A stretch of 64,000 nucleotides of DNA from Sphingomonas palustris (GTDB lineage: Bacteria > Pseudomonadota > Alphaproteobacteria > Sphingomonadales > Sphingomonadaceae). Numbering within the stretch: position 1 is the stretch's first letter; every line of letters starts with the position of its first letter. The stretch covers positions 62,001-126,000 of the forward strand of contig JAMFSI010000110.1 in assembly GCA_026225215.1 (NCBI GenBank). Direction: 5' to 3'. Both the position numbers and the translations under genes were made by a program. Below, piece after piece: positions 25,421 through 33,967 of the stretch. The notes beneath the pieces are model-generated. The model was not told the origin of the DNA and made no database searches. It saw only the letters and a list, made by a program, of their open reading frames with translations.

Positions 25421-26785
25421 GTGACTGGCGGGGGCCGTGTATTGAGCGGGCTTGAGATCGCGGCGCTCTCACTCCCCAGCTTTGTATTTGCGGGCTACGA
25501 ACTGGCCCGCAAGACTTACCTGCCAGCCTGGCTGGTCCACGGCGGTGGCTTGAGCCTGGCTATGACCGGCTCGATCTTGACGGTGATGGCTATCTGGAGC
25601 GTGCTGATCGAACTGGGGTTCGGCATGATTTCGGACATCCCCGTCTTCGGCCTCGGACGTCGGCGCTTCTGGATTTTGGCCGGTACCGCGCTGCTCACCG
25701 CTGCCGGCGTCTGTTTACTATTTGCCAGGCGGGGAATGCCGGTTTGGTTCTGGATCGTATCGCTGCTCGGTTTGGCGGGCGGCTGGGTGCTGACAAATCT
25801 TACGCATGGCGCCTGGGCGCTGGAGGCGGGAAACGGCCCGATCGCGCGCGGTCGCATATTCGGCTGGCGAATGCAGGCCGGCATCGGCGGAGGCATGGTC
25901 TTTTCGTTGATGGCCGCGTTGCCGGGAGCATTTCGCACGGGATCGAGTGCCGAGCCCTTCATCTTCATTTTGGGATTAACCCTGCTTGGGGCTCCACTGG
26001 CGCATGGATTGCTCGTCGTAGCAGTACACGAATTCGAGACGGACAGGCGCGATCACCGGGCGGGCGGGCGGTGGTCCTTGTCGCACCTGCTTGAACCGCT
26101 GCGTGTCTGCATTGCTACGCCGGCTGACCGAACGCTGGCGGCACTGTTTGGTCTGGTCGGCGCTCGGGGAGCGCTTCTGGGTACGGGGTTTCTGTTCATG
26201 ACCCGCGATGCTTTGTGCTTGCCTCATTGGAGCGCCATGCTGGTCACTATCCAGACGCTGGCCGCAGCGTTGGGGATTGCGATTGCGCTAACGCTGATTC
26301 GCCATCACTCGCCCCAGCGGCTGCTGGTACTGACTTTCATCGGCAATTTTGGCCTTGCCGCGGTGCTGCCCTTATTGCCGGCTGGCCTGCCGGCGCCCCT
26401 GATCATGTGGTCGGCATGCTCCGGCCTGATCTCGCCGATCGATTTCCTGTTGCTGAGAATTTTGCTCGGTGCGCGGTTGGATGAAGGCGGGCGCCACCAA
26501 GAAGCGGCTCCGCAGGCTGCCGCTTATTATGCGGGCTTCCATTTGCCTTTCAACCTTGCCGCAGCCCTGTCGCTCACGATTGCGTTCCGGATTTATGATT
26601 GGGCCGGATTTGTGCCGGAAAGCACGAGCGGCGCCTCGGCCTGGTGGGCACTTCAGTTGATACCAGCGTGCCTCGCTGCGTCATTGTCAGGCCTGGGGCT
26701 GGTGGCGCTTGCGGGCCTTGTGAAGTGCCAGAAAGCAACCGGGAAATCCGTTCCGATCGGCCGGAAAAGATCAATGGGAAACTGA
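25421..26785 (+). CDS. MFS-type transporter (sugar:cation symporter-like)
   Basis: 454-aa integral membrane protein with about 12 hydrophobic segments. SDIPVFGLGRRRFWILAG, between helices 2 and 3, corresponds to the MFS_2/GPH loop motif. Start: GTG at 25421 with GGGAGG about 10 nt upstream; a TTG at 25412 is too close to the ribosome-binding site. It follows the tandem TetR gene and precedes a TonB receptor and a GH1 glycosidase, so it may carry the product of glycoside cleavage, or a glycoside, across the inner membrane. The substrate is not deducible. Confidence 0.82.
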   Translation: MTGGGRVLSGLEIAALSLPSFVFAGYELARKTYLPAWLVHGGGLSLAMTGSILTVMAIWSVLIELGFGMISDIPVFGLGRRRFWILAGTALLTAAGVCLLFARRGMPVWFWIVSLLGLAGGWVLTNLTHGAWALEAGNGPIARGRIFGWRMQAGIGGGMVFSLMAALPGAFRTGSSAEPFIFILGLTLLGAPLAHGLLVVAVHEFETDRRDHRAGGRWSLSHLLEPLRVCIATPADRTLAALFGLVGARGALLGTGFLFMTRDALCLPHWSAMLVTIQTLAAALGIAIALTLIRHHSPQRLLVLTFIGNFGLAAVLPLLPAGLPAPLIMWSACSGLISPIDFLLLRILLGARLDEGGRHQEAAPQAAAYYAGFHLPFNLAAALSLTIAFRIYDWAGFVPESTSGASAWWALQLIPACLAASLSGLGLVALAGLVKCQKATGKSVPIGRKRSMGN

Positions 26786-26896
26786 ACATTCGTTTTTATT
26801 ATCTATTAATATAACAATATCATACTGAACATGTGTCTCATCGCTGTAACATTGCTCCCTTACCCGCAGGCCATCATCGCATGGGGGTAACGAATC

Positions 26897-29383
26897 ATGA
26901 CCATAGGCCGCGATCATCATTTCAGGGCCGCTGGCTCGCTGCTCGGGTCAAGCGCGCTCGCCCTCGCGGCGGCCGCCTTTCCCGCGATAGCCAGCGCGCA
27001 GACAACACCTTCCGAAACAGCCGCGGCTTCGCCCGGCGGTGTTGAGGAGATCGTCGTCACGGCGCAGCGCCGCGCCGAAAATGCGCAGAGCGTTCCGATC
27101 GCGATCACCTCGCTGAGCGGCAAGACACTCGAGGATTCCGGCTATCAGCAACTCACCGATCTGCAATATGTCGTGCCCGGCGTGCAATACGATCCGACCA
27201 ACGGTGCAGCCTTCCAGATACGCGGCGTCGGCAGCACCTCGTTCGATTTTTCCAACGAGAAGTCGGTCAACGTCGTCGTCGATGACGTGGTCATGGATGC
27301 TCAGCGCGATAACGGGCTGATCGGGCTGGAGGATATCAAACAGGTAGAGGTGCTGTTTGGCCCGCAGGGGACGCTGTTTGGCAAGAATTCGACCTCGGGC
27401 GTGATCTCGGTCACCACGAACAATCCGGTGCTCAACAAGTTCTCGCTCAAGCTGAACGCCAGCTATGGCGAGCGCAATGACCGCATCGTCAACGGCACGA
27501 TCAACCTGCCGCTCGGCCAGAACGCCGCGCTGCGGGTCAGCGCGTTCGAGCAGGGGCAGGACGGCAAGGGCGAGTATGTCACCCTCCATCGCAATCTCGG
27601 CCGGGTCGAGGAATACGGCACACGCGCCAAACTGTTGTGGGAGCCTGCCAGCAATCTTGAAGTGGTCCTTGCCGGCGATTACGAGCATCATGTCGATACC
27701 TCGATCCGCGTGCCGGTGGGCGGCCCGGCCGGGACGAACCCCTCGGGCAACACTTACGCACCTTCTGCGGCCGTAACGAATGCGGAAATCGCGGCGGGGG
27801 TTACGCCCGGCCCAGAAAACGCCAGCGATGCTGAAGGCTCGATCGGCGGGATCAAGACCGAAAACGCCTCGGTATCGCTCCATGTCCGATATCAGCTCGG
27901 GCGCGACACGATTACGTCGATCACCGCTTATCGCGGCACCCAATATTTCAACAAGACGCCGGCGGACCTGCTGCCTCTTAACCTCAACGCCTATATCCCC
28001 TACAACACCGGCGATCTGAACACGCGCAAGTTCAGCGAGGAACTCCATCTGGCCTCTCCGACCGGCGGCTTTGTCGAATATCTGCTGGGCGGCTTCTATA
28101 ACAGGCTGTCCGCTAATCAGACCCAGCTGCAGTGGGGCACGCTTGGGCTTTTGCCTTCAGCCGGTCCGGCCTACTTCCCGGTATCGGGCGCCGTCGATCC
28201 CCAGACGGGCGCGTTGCTCGGCAACACCGCGGATTTCAACGCGCATAACCAGACTTTCGCGGCGTTCGGCCAGCTCAAATTCAATTTCACGCCCCAGTTC
28301 AGCCTGGTGTTCGGCGGTCGTTACAGCCACGACGGCAATGACCAGACGATCAGCTATTTCAACACACCTTCGGCGCCGATCACCGGCACGAACGCCGTGT
28401 TCCTCACCGGCCTCCCCATAGCGCCGGGGGTGACCTATCAGGTTGTCGGCAATGCCCCGGCGGCCGGCTATCGCACCGGGAGCCTTAGCGGCGATAAATT
28501 CACCTATCGCATCGCTCCGGAATTCAAGCTCAATCGCGATGTGATGCTCTATGCATCCTATTCGACCGGCTACAAGCCGGGCGGCATCGCCTATGTCGGC
28601 AACAATTATGATCCGTATCACCCCGAAACGGTCAAAGCGTGGGAAGTCGGCGTGAAGTCCGAATTGTTGGATCACAAGCTGCGATTGAACGCCGATGCCT
28701 ATCTGGAGAATTTCACCAACTTCCAGGCAACGATCTTGACGCCAGTAATCAGCGGCCTGGCCGGCACCATCCTGGCCCCGGCGATCGGCAATGCGCCTGG
28801 GCTGCGCAGCCGCGGCATCGAGGGCAGTTTCGCTTTCCGCCCGGTCAGGGCCTTCTCGCTCTCCGGATCGGTCGGTTACAATGAGGCGTGGTTCACCAAC
28901 TATGTCGCCACGCCCAATGTGCTGAACGCCGATGGTTCGATCAAGACGCCGGGAACCAGCTATACAGGTACCGCCCTTACCAATGCGCCGAACTGGACCG
29001 CCTCGCTCGCGGCCGATTACGAGAATGCTGTCCTACCCAAGCTGCTGCTGAAGGCGCATATGGATTATGCCTATCGTGGTGCGCTGCAAACGGTCACCGG
29101 CTCGCTGGAAGGCGGCAATCTGCTGGCGGCTCCAGTGGTCAACGCCAATGGCACACATACGCCGAATGCCGCCTATTCCTATGTTCCGGCCTATAGTCTG
29201 GTCAATGCGAGGGTCAGCCTGAGGCCGACCGACCGCGATCTCGAAATCGGCGTCTATGTGCGCAACCTGTTCAATCAATATTTCTCGACAGGCTGGCAGG
29301 TCTACGGTTCGCTTGGCTTGCTCCATTACACCTCGCCCGATGCCTATCGCACGGTGGGCGTATTCCTGAAGGCCGGGTTCTAG
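26897..29383 (+). CDS. TonB-dependent outer-membrane receptor (first of four)
   Basis: 828 aa: signal peptide to about residue 33 (LALAAAAFPAIASAQ), TonB-box-like EEIVVTAQRRAEN, plug domain with IRGVGSTSFDF and VEVLFGPQGTLFGKNSTSGV, then a long beta-barrel ending in YRTVGVFLKAGF with terminal Phe. It would import a large substrate across the outer membrane using TonB energy. It lies 111 nt after the MFS gene, a gap that is A/T-rich and may hold its own promoter (no sigma-54 site seen), and 75 nt before a secreted GH1 enzyme. Confidence 0.93.
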   Translation: MTIGRDHHFRAAGSLLGSSALALAAAAFPAIASAQTTPSETAAASPGGVEEIVVTAQRRAENAQSVPIAITSLSGKTLEDSGYQQLTDLQYVVPGVQYDPTNGAAFQIRGVGSTSFDFSNEKSVNVVVDDVVMDAQRDNGLIGLEDIKQVEVLFGPQGTLFGKNSTSGVISVTTNNPVLNKFSLKLNASYGERNDRIVNGTINLPLGQNAALRVSAFEQGQDGKGEYVTLHRNLGRVEEYGTRAKLLWEPASNLEVVLAGDYEHHVDTSIRVPVGGPAGTNPSGNTYAPSAAVTNAEIAAGVTPGPENASDAEGSIGGIKTENASVSLHVRYQLGRDTITSITAYRGTQYFNKTPADLLPLNLNAYIPYNTGDLNTRKFSEELHLASPTGGFVEYLLGGFYNRLSANQTQLQWGTLGLLPSAGPAYFPVSGAVDPQTGALLGNTADFNAHNQTFAAFGQLKFNFTPQFSLVFGGRYSHDGNDQTISYFNTPSAPITGTNAVFLTGLPIAPGVTYQVVGNAPAAGYRTGSLSGDKFTYRIAPEFKLNRDVMLYASYSTGYKPGGIAYVGNNYDPYHPETVKAWEVGVKSELLDHKLRLNADAYLENFTNFQATILTPVISGLAGTILAPAIGNAPGLRSRGIEGSFAFRPVRAFSLSGSVGYNEAWFTNYVATPNVLNADGSIKTPGTSYTGTALTNAPNWTASLAADYENAVLPKLLLKAHMDYAYRGALQTVTGSLEGGNLLAAPVVNANGTHTPNAAYSYVPAYSLVNARVSLRPTDRDLEIGVYVRNLFNQYFSTGWQVYGSLGLLHYTSPDAYRTVGVFLKAGF

Positions 29384-29457
29384 AGCGGGCAGCTAAGTTT
29401 GTTGTCGCATCGTTGTGGCTTGAGCTTGATAACGCGCAACCGTTGCGGGAGATCGTA

Positions 29458-30813
29458 ATGACGGAAACATTCGCCCTATCCCGGCGCGGCATTCTAGGCG
29501 GCGGCAGCGCCCTGCTCGCGTCTGCCGCACTCGGACGTTCGGCATCGGCCACGCCGATAGTGACGCCCGCCGCCCGCGCCTTCCCCAAAAACTTCCTGTG
29601 GGGCACCGCCACCGCCGGCCATCAGGTCGAAGGCAACAACATCGCTTCCGACATGTGGCTGCTGGAGCACGTTCGCCCGACAATCTTTACCGAACCTTCG
29701 GGCGATGCCTGCGACAGCTTGAACCGTTGGGAAGAAGATCTCGACATCATGCAGGCGCTTGGGCTCAACGCCTATCGCTTCTCCGTGGAGTGGTCGCGCA
29801 TAGAACCCGAGCCCGGCGCGTTTTCCAGCGCCTATCTCGATCATTATGCCCGCATCATCGAGGGGTGCCATAAGCGCGGTCTCGCTCCCGTTGTCACCTT
29901 CAACCATTTCAGCGTGCCGGCGTGGTTCGCCGCCCGCGGGCATTTCGGCGCCAATGACGGCGCAGCGCTGTTCGGGCGGTATTGCGACAGGGTGGCGCGG
30001 CGTCTGGCCTCGGGAATGGCCTATGCCATGACGCTGAATGAGCCGAACGCTGCCGCGCAATTGCATTGGGTCAAGCTTCCCGAGGCTTTCGGAGGCGCGA
30101 TGCGCGCCATGTATGCCGCCGCCGCGCAAGCGATGGGCTCGCCCGCTTTCGCCAATACCACTTTTCAGAATTCCGACGCCTCGGACAAGCTCATCGCCGC
30201 GCATATTGAAGGGTTTCAGGCGATCAAGGCCGCGCGTTCGGACTTGCCTGTCGGGGTTGGCCTGTCACTCGATGATGATCAGACGCAGGGCTCGACTGTC
30301 GTGCGGGATGCCAAGCGCCTATCTGTTTACGCGCCCTGGTTCGCGGTGACCCGCACCCATGGCGACTACATCGGCGTCCAGAATTACGGCCGCCGCGTCT
30401 ACGATGCCAATGGCCAGATTCCGCCGCCGCCGGGCAGCGGCGCGAGCGGCCGGGAAAACCTGCCGGAAGCTCTTGGAAATGCCGTGCGCTATGCCCATGA
30501 GCAGACGGCCAAACCGGTACTCGTCACCGAGAATGGTATTTCGGCGGCCGATGACGCTGTTCGTCAGCGCTATATTCCGCGCGCCATTGCCGGCCTGCAC
30601 GCGGCGATCGCCGACGGTGTGCCGGTGCTGGGCTATATCCACTGGTCCCTGCTCGACAATTTCGAGTGGTTTTCAGGGTATCGCGAGCAGTTTGGCCTGG
30701 TCGCGCTCGACCGCACAACGTTCCAGCGCACCGTGAAACCCAGCGCCCATGTTTTGGAAGCGATCGCGCGCGCCAACGGACTCCGCGCGGAACAGCTGGG
30801 AGATTCTGTGTGA
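29458..30813 (+). CDS. Tat-exported glycoside hydrolase family 1 (beta-glucosidase-like)
   Basis: 451 aa from the ATG at 29458 with GGGAG upstream. The N-terminus carries a twin-arginine signal (LSRRGILGGGSALLASAALG), so the folded enzyme is exported to the periplasm, unusual for GH1. The family signature FPKNFLWGTATAGHQVEGNN starts the catalytic domain. The acid/base Glu is in AMTLNEPNAA and the nucleophile Glu in LVTENGISAA. HWSLLDNFEWFSGY is the C-terminal GH1 block. Next to a TonB receptor and an MFS transporter, it may hydrolyse an imported glycoside in the periplasm. Aglycone or sugar unknown. Confidence 0.92.
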   Translation: MTETFALSRRGILGGGSALLASAALGRSASATPIVTPAARAFPKNFLWGTATAGHQVEGNNIASDMWLLEHVRPTIFTEPSGDACDSLNRWEEDLDIMQALGLNAYRFSVEWSRIEPEPGAFSSAYLDHYARIIEGCHKRGLAPVVTFNHFSVPAWFAARGHFGANDGAALFGRYCDRVARRLASGMAYAMTLNEPNAAAQLHWVKLPEAFGGAMRAMYAAAAQAMGSPAFANTTFQNSDASDKLIAAHIEGFQAIKAARSDLPVGVGLSLDDDQTQGSTVVRDAKRLSVYAPWFAVTRTHGDYIGVQNYGRRVYDANGQIPPPPGSGASGRENLPEALGNAVRYAHEQTAKPVLVTENGISAADDAVRQRYIPRAIAGLHAAIADGVPVLGYIHWSLLDNFEWFSGYREQFGLVALDRTTFQRTVKPSAHVLEAIARANGLRAEQLGDSV

Positions 30814-30816
30814 GAG

Positions 30817-30850
30817 TCTGCCCCGAAACTCCCGTTCCGGGGCAGATTTT
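30817..30850 (+). terminator. Intrinsic terminator after the GH1 gene
   Basis: Stem TCTGCCCCG (30817-30825) pairs with CGGGGCAGA (30838-30846), followed by TTTT. It lies directly after the stop codon. Confidence 0.85.
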
Positions 30851-30880
30851 AAGGCTGGCTTTGCGGGACGTCGCTTGATC

Positions 30881-30916
30881 CAAAAACGAACACCGCGTTT
30901 GCGGCATTCGGTGTTC
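30881..30916 (-). terminator. Intrinsic terminator of the M20 amidohydrolase gene
   Basis: On the minus strand GAACACCG (30916-30909) pairs with CGGTGTTC (30895-30888), followed by GTTTTTG. The stem begins inside the stop codon region of the gene. Confidence 0.75.
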
Positions 30917-32372
30917 ACTTCTTGTCGGTGTAGTCGAGCGGCGGCTTGCGATCACCAAGCAGGGGGCGATAGATAAAATCCGACCCTTGGCGTTGAGTCA
31001 ATTCCGCCTTGGCCGCCGCCAGTGCATCGGGGCTCAGAAACAGCTCAGCACCGGTTAGGGCCAAGGTTTTCGCTGCAACGATTGCACCTTTGACGCCAAT
31101 GCTCGTGCCGCTGGCGGACGCGGCTTGCCAGGTATGGGGGCTAGTGCCCGATATCCAGGTCGCGGTTCCCAGCGAACTGGTGGGCACCGTCCAGCTTATG
31201 TCGCCCACGTCCGATGATGCGGGAACCTTGTGTCCCTGTTCGTATGGAGCAACCTCTTCCGGGCTGGATTTTACGCGCTGCGCCGGCAATGTCGCGGCAA
31301 TAGTCGCAGCATAGGCGGCCTCTTGCGGGGTGTAGCTGAACCCGCCCACTCTCTTCAGATTGGCATAGACGATACGGCCCAAAGTATCATTCGGCAGATC
31401 GCCATAGCTACCGCCGACGACTTCGACGGATACGCTGGTGCCGGTCGCCAGCGCCGCGCCCTGGGCGGCTTTTTGCACGCGATCCCATACATCTTGCGTG
31501 ATGGCCGGGTCATAATTGCGGACGTAATAGAAGCTCTCCGCGTGAGCCGGCACGATATTGGGCTGGTCGCCGCCATCGGTGATAACGTAGTGTATGCGCG
31601 TTCCCTCCGGGACATGCTGGCGCATGAAGTTGACCGAAACATCATGAATTTCAACCGCGTCCAGGGCCGAACGACCGCGCTCGGGTGCGACAGCGGCGTG
31701 AGAGGCAATGCCCTTGAAGCGGAACTTTCCCGAGATCACCGAAAGCAACTGAGCCTGAGAAGCGGTGTTGGCGTCGCCCGGGTGCCAGCTTAAAACAGCA
31801 TCGACATCCTTGAGCAGCCCGTCGCGAACGAAATAGACCTTGGAAAAACCGCCTTCCTCAGCCGGGCTGCCATAAAGCCGGATCGTGCCCTTGATATGGT
31901 TTTGGTCCAGCCATTGCTTGAGCGCAATTGCCGCGGTCACCGATGCCGCACCCAGCAAATTATGTCCGCAGGCATGACCGGCGATGGCGCCCAGCGATTT
32001 CTGTTCGGGAATGGCCGCCTGGGACAGACCGGGCAAAGCATCGAATTCAGCCAGCAATGCAATCACCGGGCCGCCTGATCCGGAGCTGGCAAGAAAAGCG
32101 GTCGGGATGCCGGAAATACCTGGCTCAACATGGAAGCCCGCATCGTGCAGAGCCTTTTGCAGCTCTGCCGAACTCTTGGTCTCCTTGAAGCCGATCTCGG
32201 CATAATTCCACACGTCATGGGCAATGGTGGAGAGTTTCGGGCTGAGGGCATCGACCGAAGCCTCCAGTTTCTCGGCTTCGGCATCGGAGAGCGGCTTGGC
32301 GGAGACCGGCGCCGTGCCGGCCAGCAGCAGGATCGGCAGCAGCAAGGGGCGGAGGACGGAAATGGAACGCAT
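30915..32372 (-). CDS. Exported M20-family amidohydrolase (AbgB-like)
   Basis: 485 aa with a Sec signal peptide (MRSISVLRPLLLPILLLAGT...VSA), so periplasmic. The M20 dinuclear-metal ligands are visible in LLAEFDALPGL, GHACGHNLLGAASV and SPAEEGGFSKV, with HPGD and a later His in ISGTSPHTWQAAS. The closest pattern is the aminobenzoyl-glutamate/indole-acetyl amino acid hydrolase branch that cleaves N-acyl amino acids. It starts about 30 nt after the frameshifted lipase gene on the same strand, suggesting an operon. A cotranscribed secreted esterase and amidase fits a role in trimming conjugated organic compounds; this is inferred. Confidence 0.9.
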   Translation of the reverse strand: MRSISVLRPLLLPILLLAGTAPVSAKPLSDAEAEKLEASVDALSPKLSTIAHDVWNYAEIGFKETKSSAELQKALHDAGFHVEPGISGIPTAFLASSGSGGPVIALLAEFDALPGLSQAAIPEQKSLGAIAGHACGHNLLGAASVTAAIALKQWLDQNHIKGTIRLYGSPAEEGGFSKVYFVRDGLLKDVDAVLSWHPGDANTASQAQLLSVISGKFRFKGIASHAAVAPERGRSALDAVEIHDVSVNFMRQHVPEGTRIHYVITDGGDQPNIVPAHAESFYYVRNYDPAITQDVWDRVQKAAQGAALATGTSVSVEVVGGSYGDLPNDTLGRIVYANLKRVGGFSYTPQEAAYAATIAATLPAQRVKSSPEEVAPYEQGHKVPASSDVGDISWTVPTSSLGTATWISGTSPHTWQAASASGTSIGVKGAIVAAKTLALTGAELFLSPDALAAAKAELTQRQGSDFIYRPLLGDRKPPLDYTDKK

Positions 32373-32405
32373 GGGTTATTCTCGATTCTGAAGGGGTGGA
32401 GAGGG

Positions 32406-33646
32406 TCAATCGACTGAGCAGCGCGGCGTGATGGGTTGGCTGGCGAGCAAGCGCTTGGCGAAGGGCACCGAATCTTCGAGCGACAAATTGACCGTGCCGC
32501 TGTGATCATGGCCGGGGTAGAGATGGCCCTCCACCACCGTCCCGGCGGCACAGGCATCCTTGACCAGCGCGCGCTGACCCGGCGCGCCCGGATCCTCGCT
32601 GCCGATGCTGACGAACACCGGTTGGGCGAACTTCAGGGTCGGAAAGCGCTGCCAACTGTTCCACCAAGCCGCCAGTCGGGCATGGGCGCCAGGTTGCAAC
32701 GCGTTGGCGGGGGTCAGCCCTTCAAGGTCGACATCGGCTTCGAGCGGGATGACGCAGGTGCTGCGCGCATGTTCGAACAGCGCTTCGCCACGCGGCTTGA
32801 AGATTTCCGCCGGTTTTAGCGACGGATCGATCTGTTGCGCGGCCAGCACCGAATAATATTGATAAGCGATGGTATCATCGACTTTGTTCGGATCGGCCGG
32901 CGGCCGCTGCAGCGGATAGGGCGGTGTATACATCGCCCCGGTGGAGACGGCGCCGAGCAGATGCAGCTCATGCGCGTAGGCTGGCGCATAGCCCAGTGCC
33001 GCGATCACCGTCGCCCCGCCCTGCGACTGCCCGACCAGCACAATCCGGTTTGACAGTAATGGTCGGTTCGACAGCGAGGGTTGCAGCTTGAATGCCGCCC
33101 GCACGCTGTCCAGCGTGGTATAGGCATTGGAGCGGTGTTCAGCGCCGGATTTGGCCCCGGCACGCCCACGCCCTGATAATCGGTTGCCACGACGGCAAAG
33201 CCCTCATCGAGCCAGCGATTCAGATAAGCGACATCGCGGTAAGCCCGCCCGGCCCAGGATGGGGCACAGCCATCGGCGACGCCAAGCGTACCATGGGCCC
33301 AGGCCACGACTGGCCAGCCACCGGCGGGTGGTTTGCCTTTGGGGATGAAAACAGCGCCCGATACAACGATCGGCGCAGACCCTCCCACCCCGTCAGTCGA
33401 GCTGTAGAGAATGCGGATATTCTCTTGCGCTTCGCTCAGCGATGCTTCGCGGGGAAGTGGTTCGCTGCGCAGCAATTGCCCCGGCTGTCCGGGAATATCG
33501 GCATCCCAGACATAGAAGGATGACAGGGAGCGATCGCCCTGTGCGTCGTCGATGGCGGGTCTATGTATTCCTGTCTGCGCTTGCGCTGCAGAGCCCATCA
33601 GGGCGGCAACCATCATGCCAGCGCATATCCTCTGTAACCAGTTCAT
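32406..33646 (-). pseudogene. Secreted lipase/esterase (alpha/beta hydrolase) with a single frameshift
   Basis: Two overlapping frames together make one secretory-lipase-type protein of about 410 aa. The first (from ATG 33646, ribosome-binding GGAGG, signal peptide MNWLQRICAGMMVAALMGSA) runs through SGAVFIPKGKPP, AWAHGTLGVAD and ATDYQGVGVPGPNPALNT. The second resumes at NAYTTLDSVRAAFKLQP and carries the nucleophile GQSQGG and the catalytic His region YPGHDHSG. The shift lies at about 33130-33145. One missing C would restore LNTRSNAY. This is either a real inactivation or a sequence error. The product would be periplasmic or secreted. Confidence 0.82.
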
Positions 33647-33773
33647 CCCGCAACCTCCAACTGGGGGCAAGGCTGGCCAATCGGCCGCTTCACCCGGTGC
33701 CTCCAGGAGGATGCAAGTCTCAGGCCAATGACGTTAAGCCCGAAAAGCAGCCGACTTCAGCAACATATACCAT

Positions 33774-33820
33774 GCTGCATTGCGCAAAATCCCGCAGCCC
33801 GCTGGTGAATACTCCGCAGC
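33774..33820 (+). promoter_or_regulatory. Paired upstream activator sites for the second TonB receptor
   Basis: GCTGCATTGCGCA (33774-33786) and GCTGGTGAATACTCCGCAGC (33801-33820) are degenerate copies of the GCTG...CGCAGC dyad, with centres about 30 bp apart. They lie 53-99 nt upstream of the sigma-54 promoter at 33873. The match is weaker than at the other four promoters. The rest of the 33647-33967 gap has no gene. Confidence 0.45.
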
Positions 33821-33872
33821 ATGAGGCAGCCCTGCCCATCAGGCCGCGCGCGATCACGGCGAATGCGGCGCT

Positions 33873-33887
33873 TGGCATGGTCCCTGC
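33873..33887 (+). promoter_or_regulatory. Putative sigma-54 promoter of the second TonB receptor
   Basis: TGGCATG-GTCC-CTGC has the -24 GG and -12 GC exactly 10 nt apart, with one mismatch in the -12 box (CTGC for TTGC). It lies about 80 nt upstream of the ATG at 33968. Confidence 0.6.
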
Positions 33888-33967
33888 GTAGCGGGCGCCG
33901 TTCGGATCAATTCCGATTGCATTGCATCGTCGGCCGATTGCCCTCGAGCATTCCACAGGGGAAAATT

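Noticed and set aside
26786-26896. A sigma-54 promoter for the first TonB receptor
   Set aside because: No GG-N10-GC pair with acceptable -24/-12 boxes and no GCTG...GCAGC dyad were found; the region is A/T-rich and more like a sigma-70 control region.
33130-33145. Programmed ribosomal frameshift in the lipase gene
   Set aside because: No slippery heptamer or downstream pseudoknot was evident, and secreted lipases are not known to need one; a single-base deletion is simpler.
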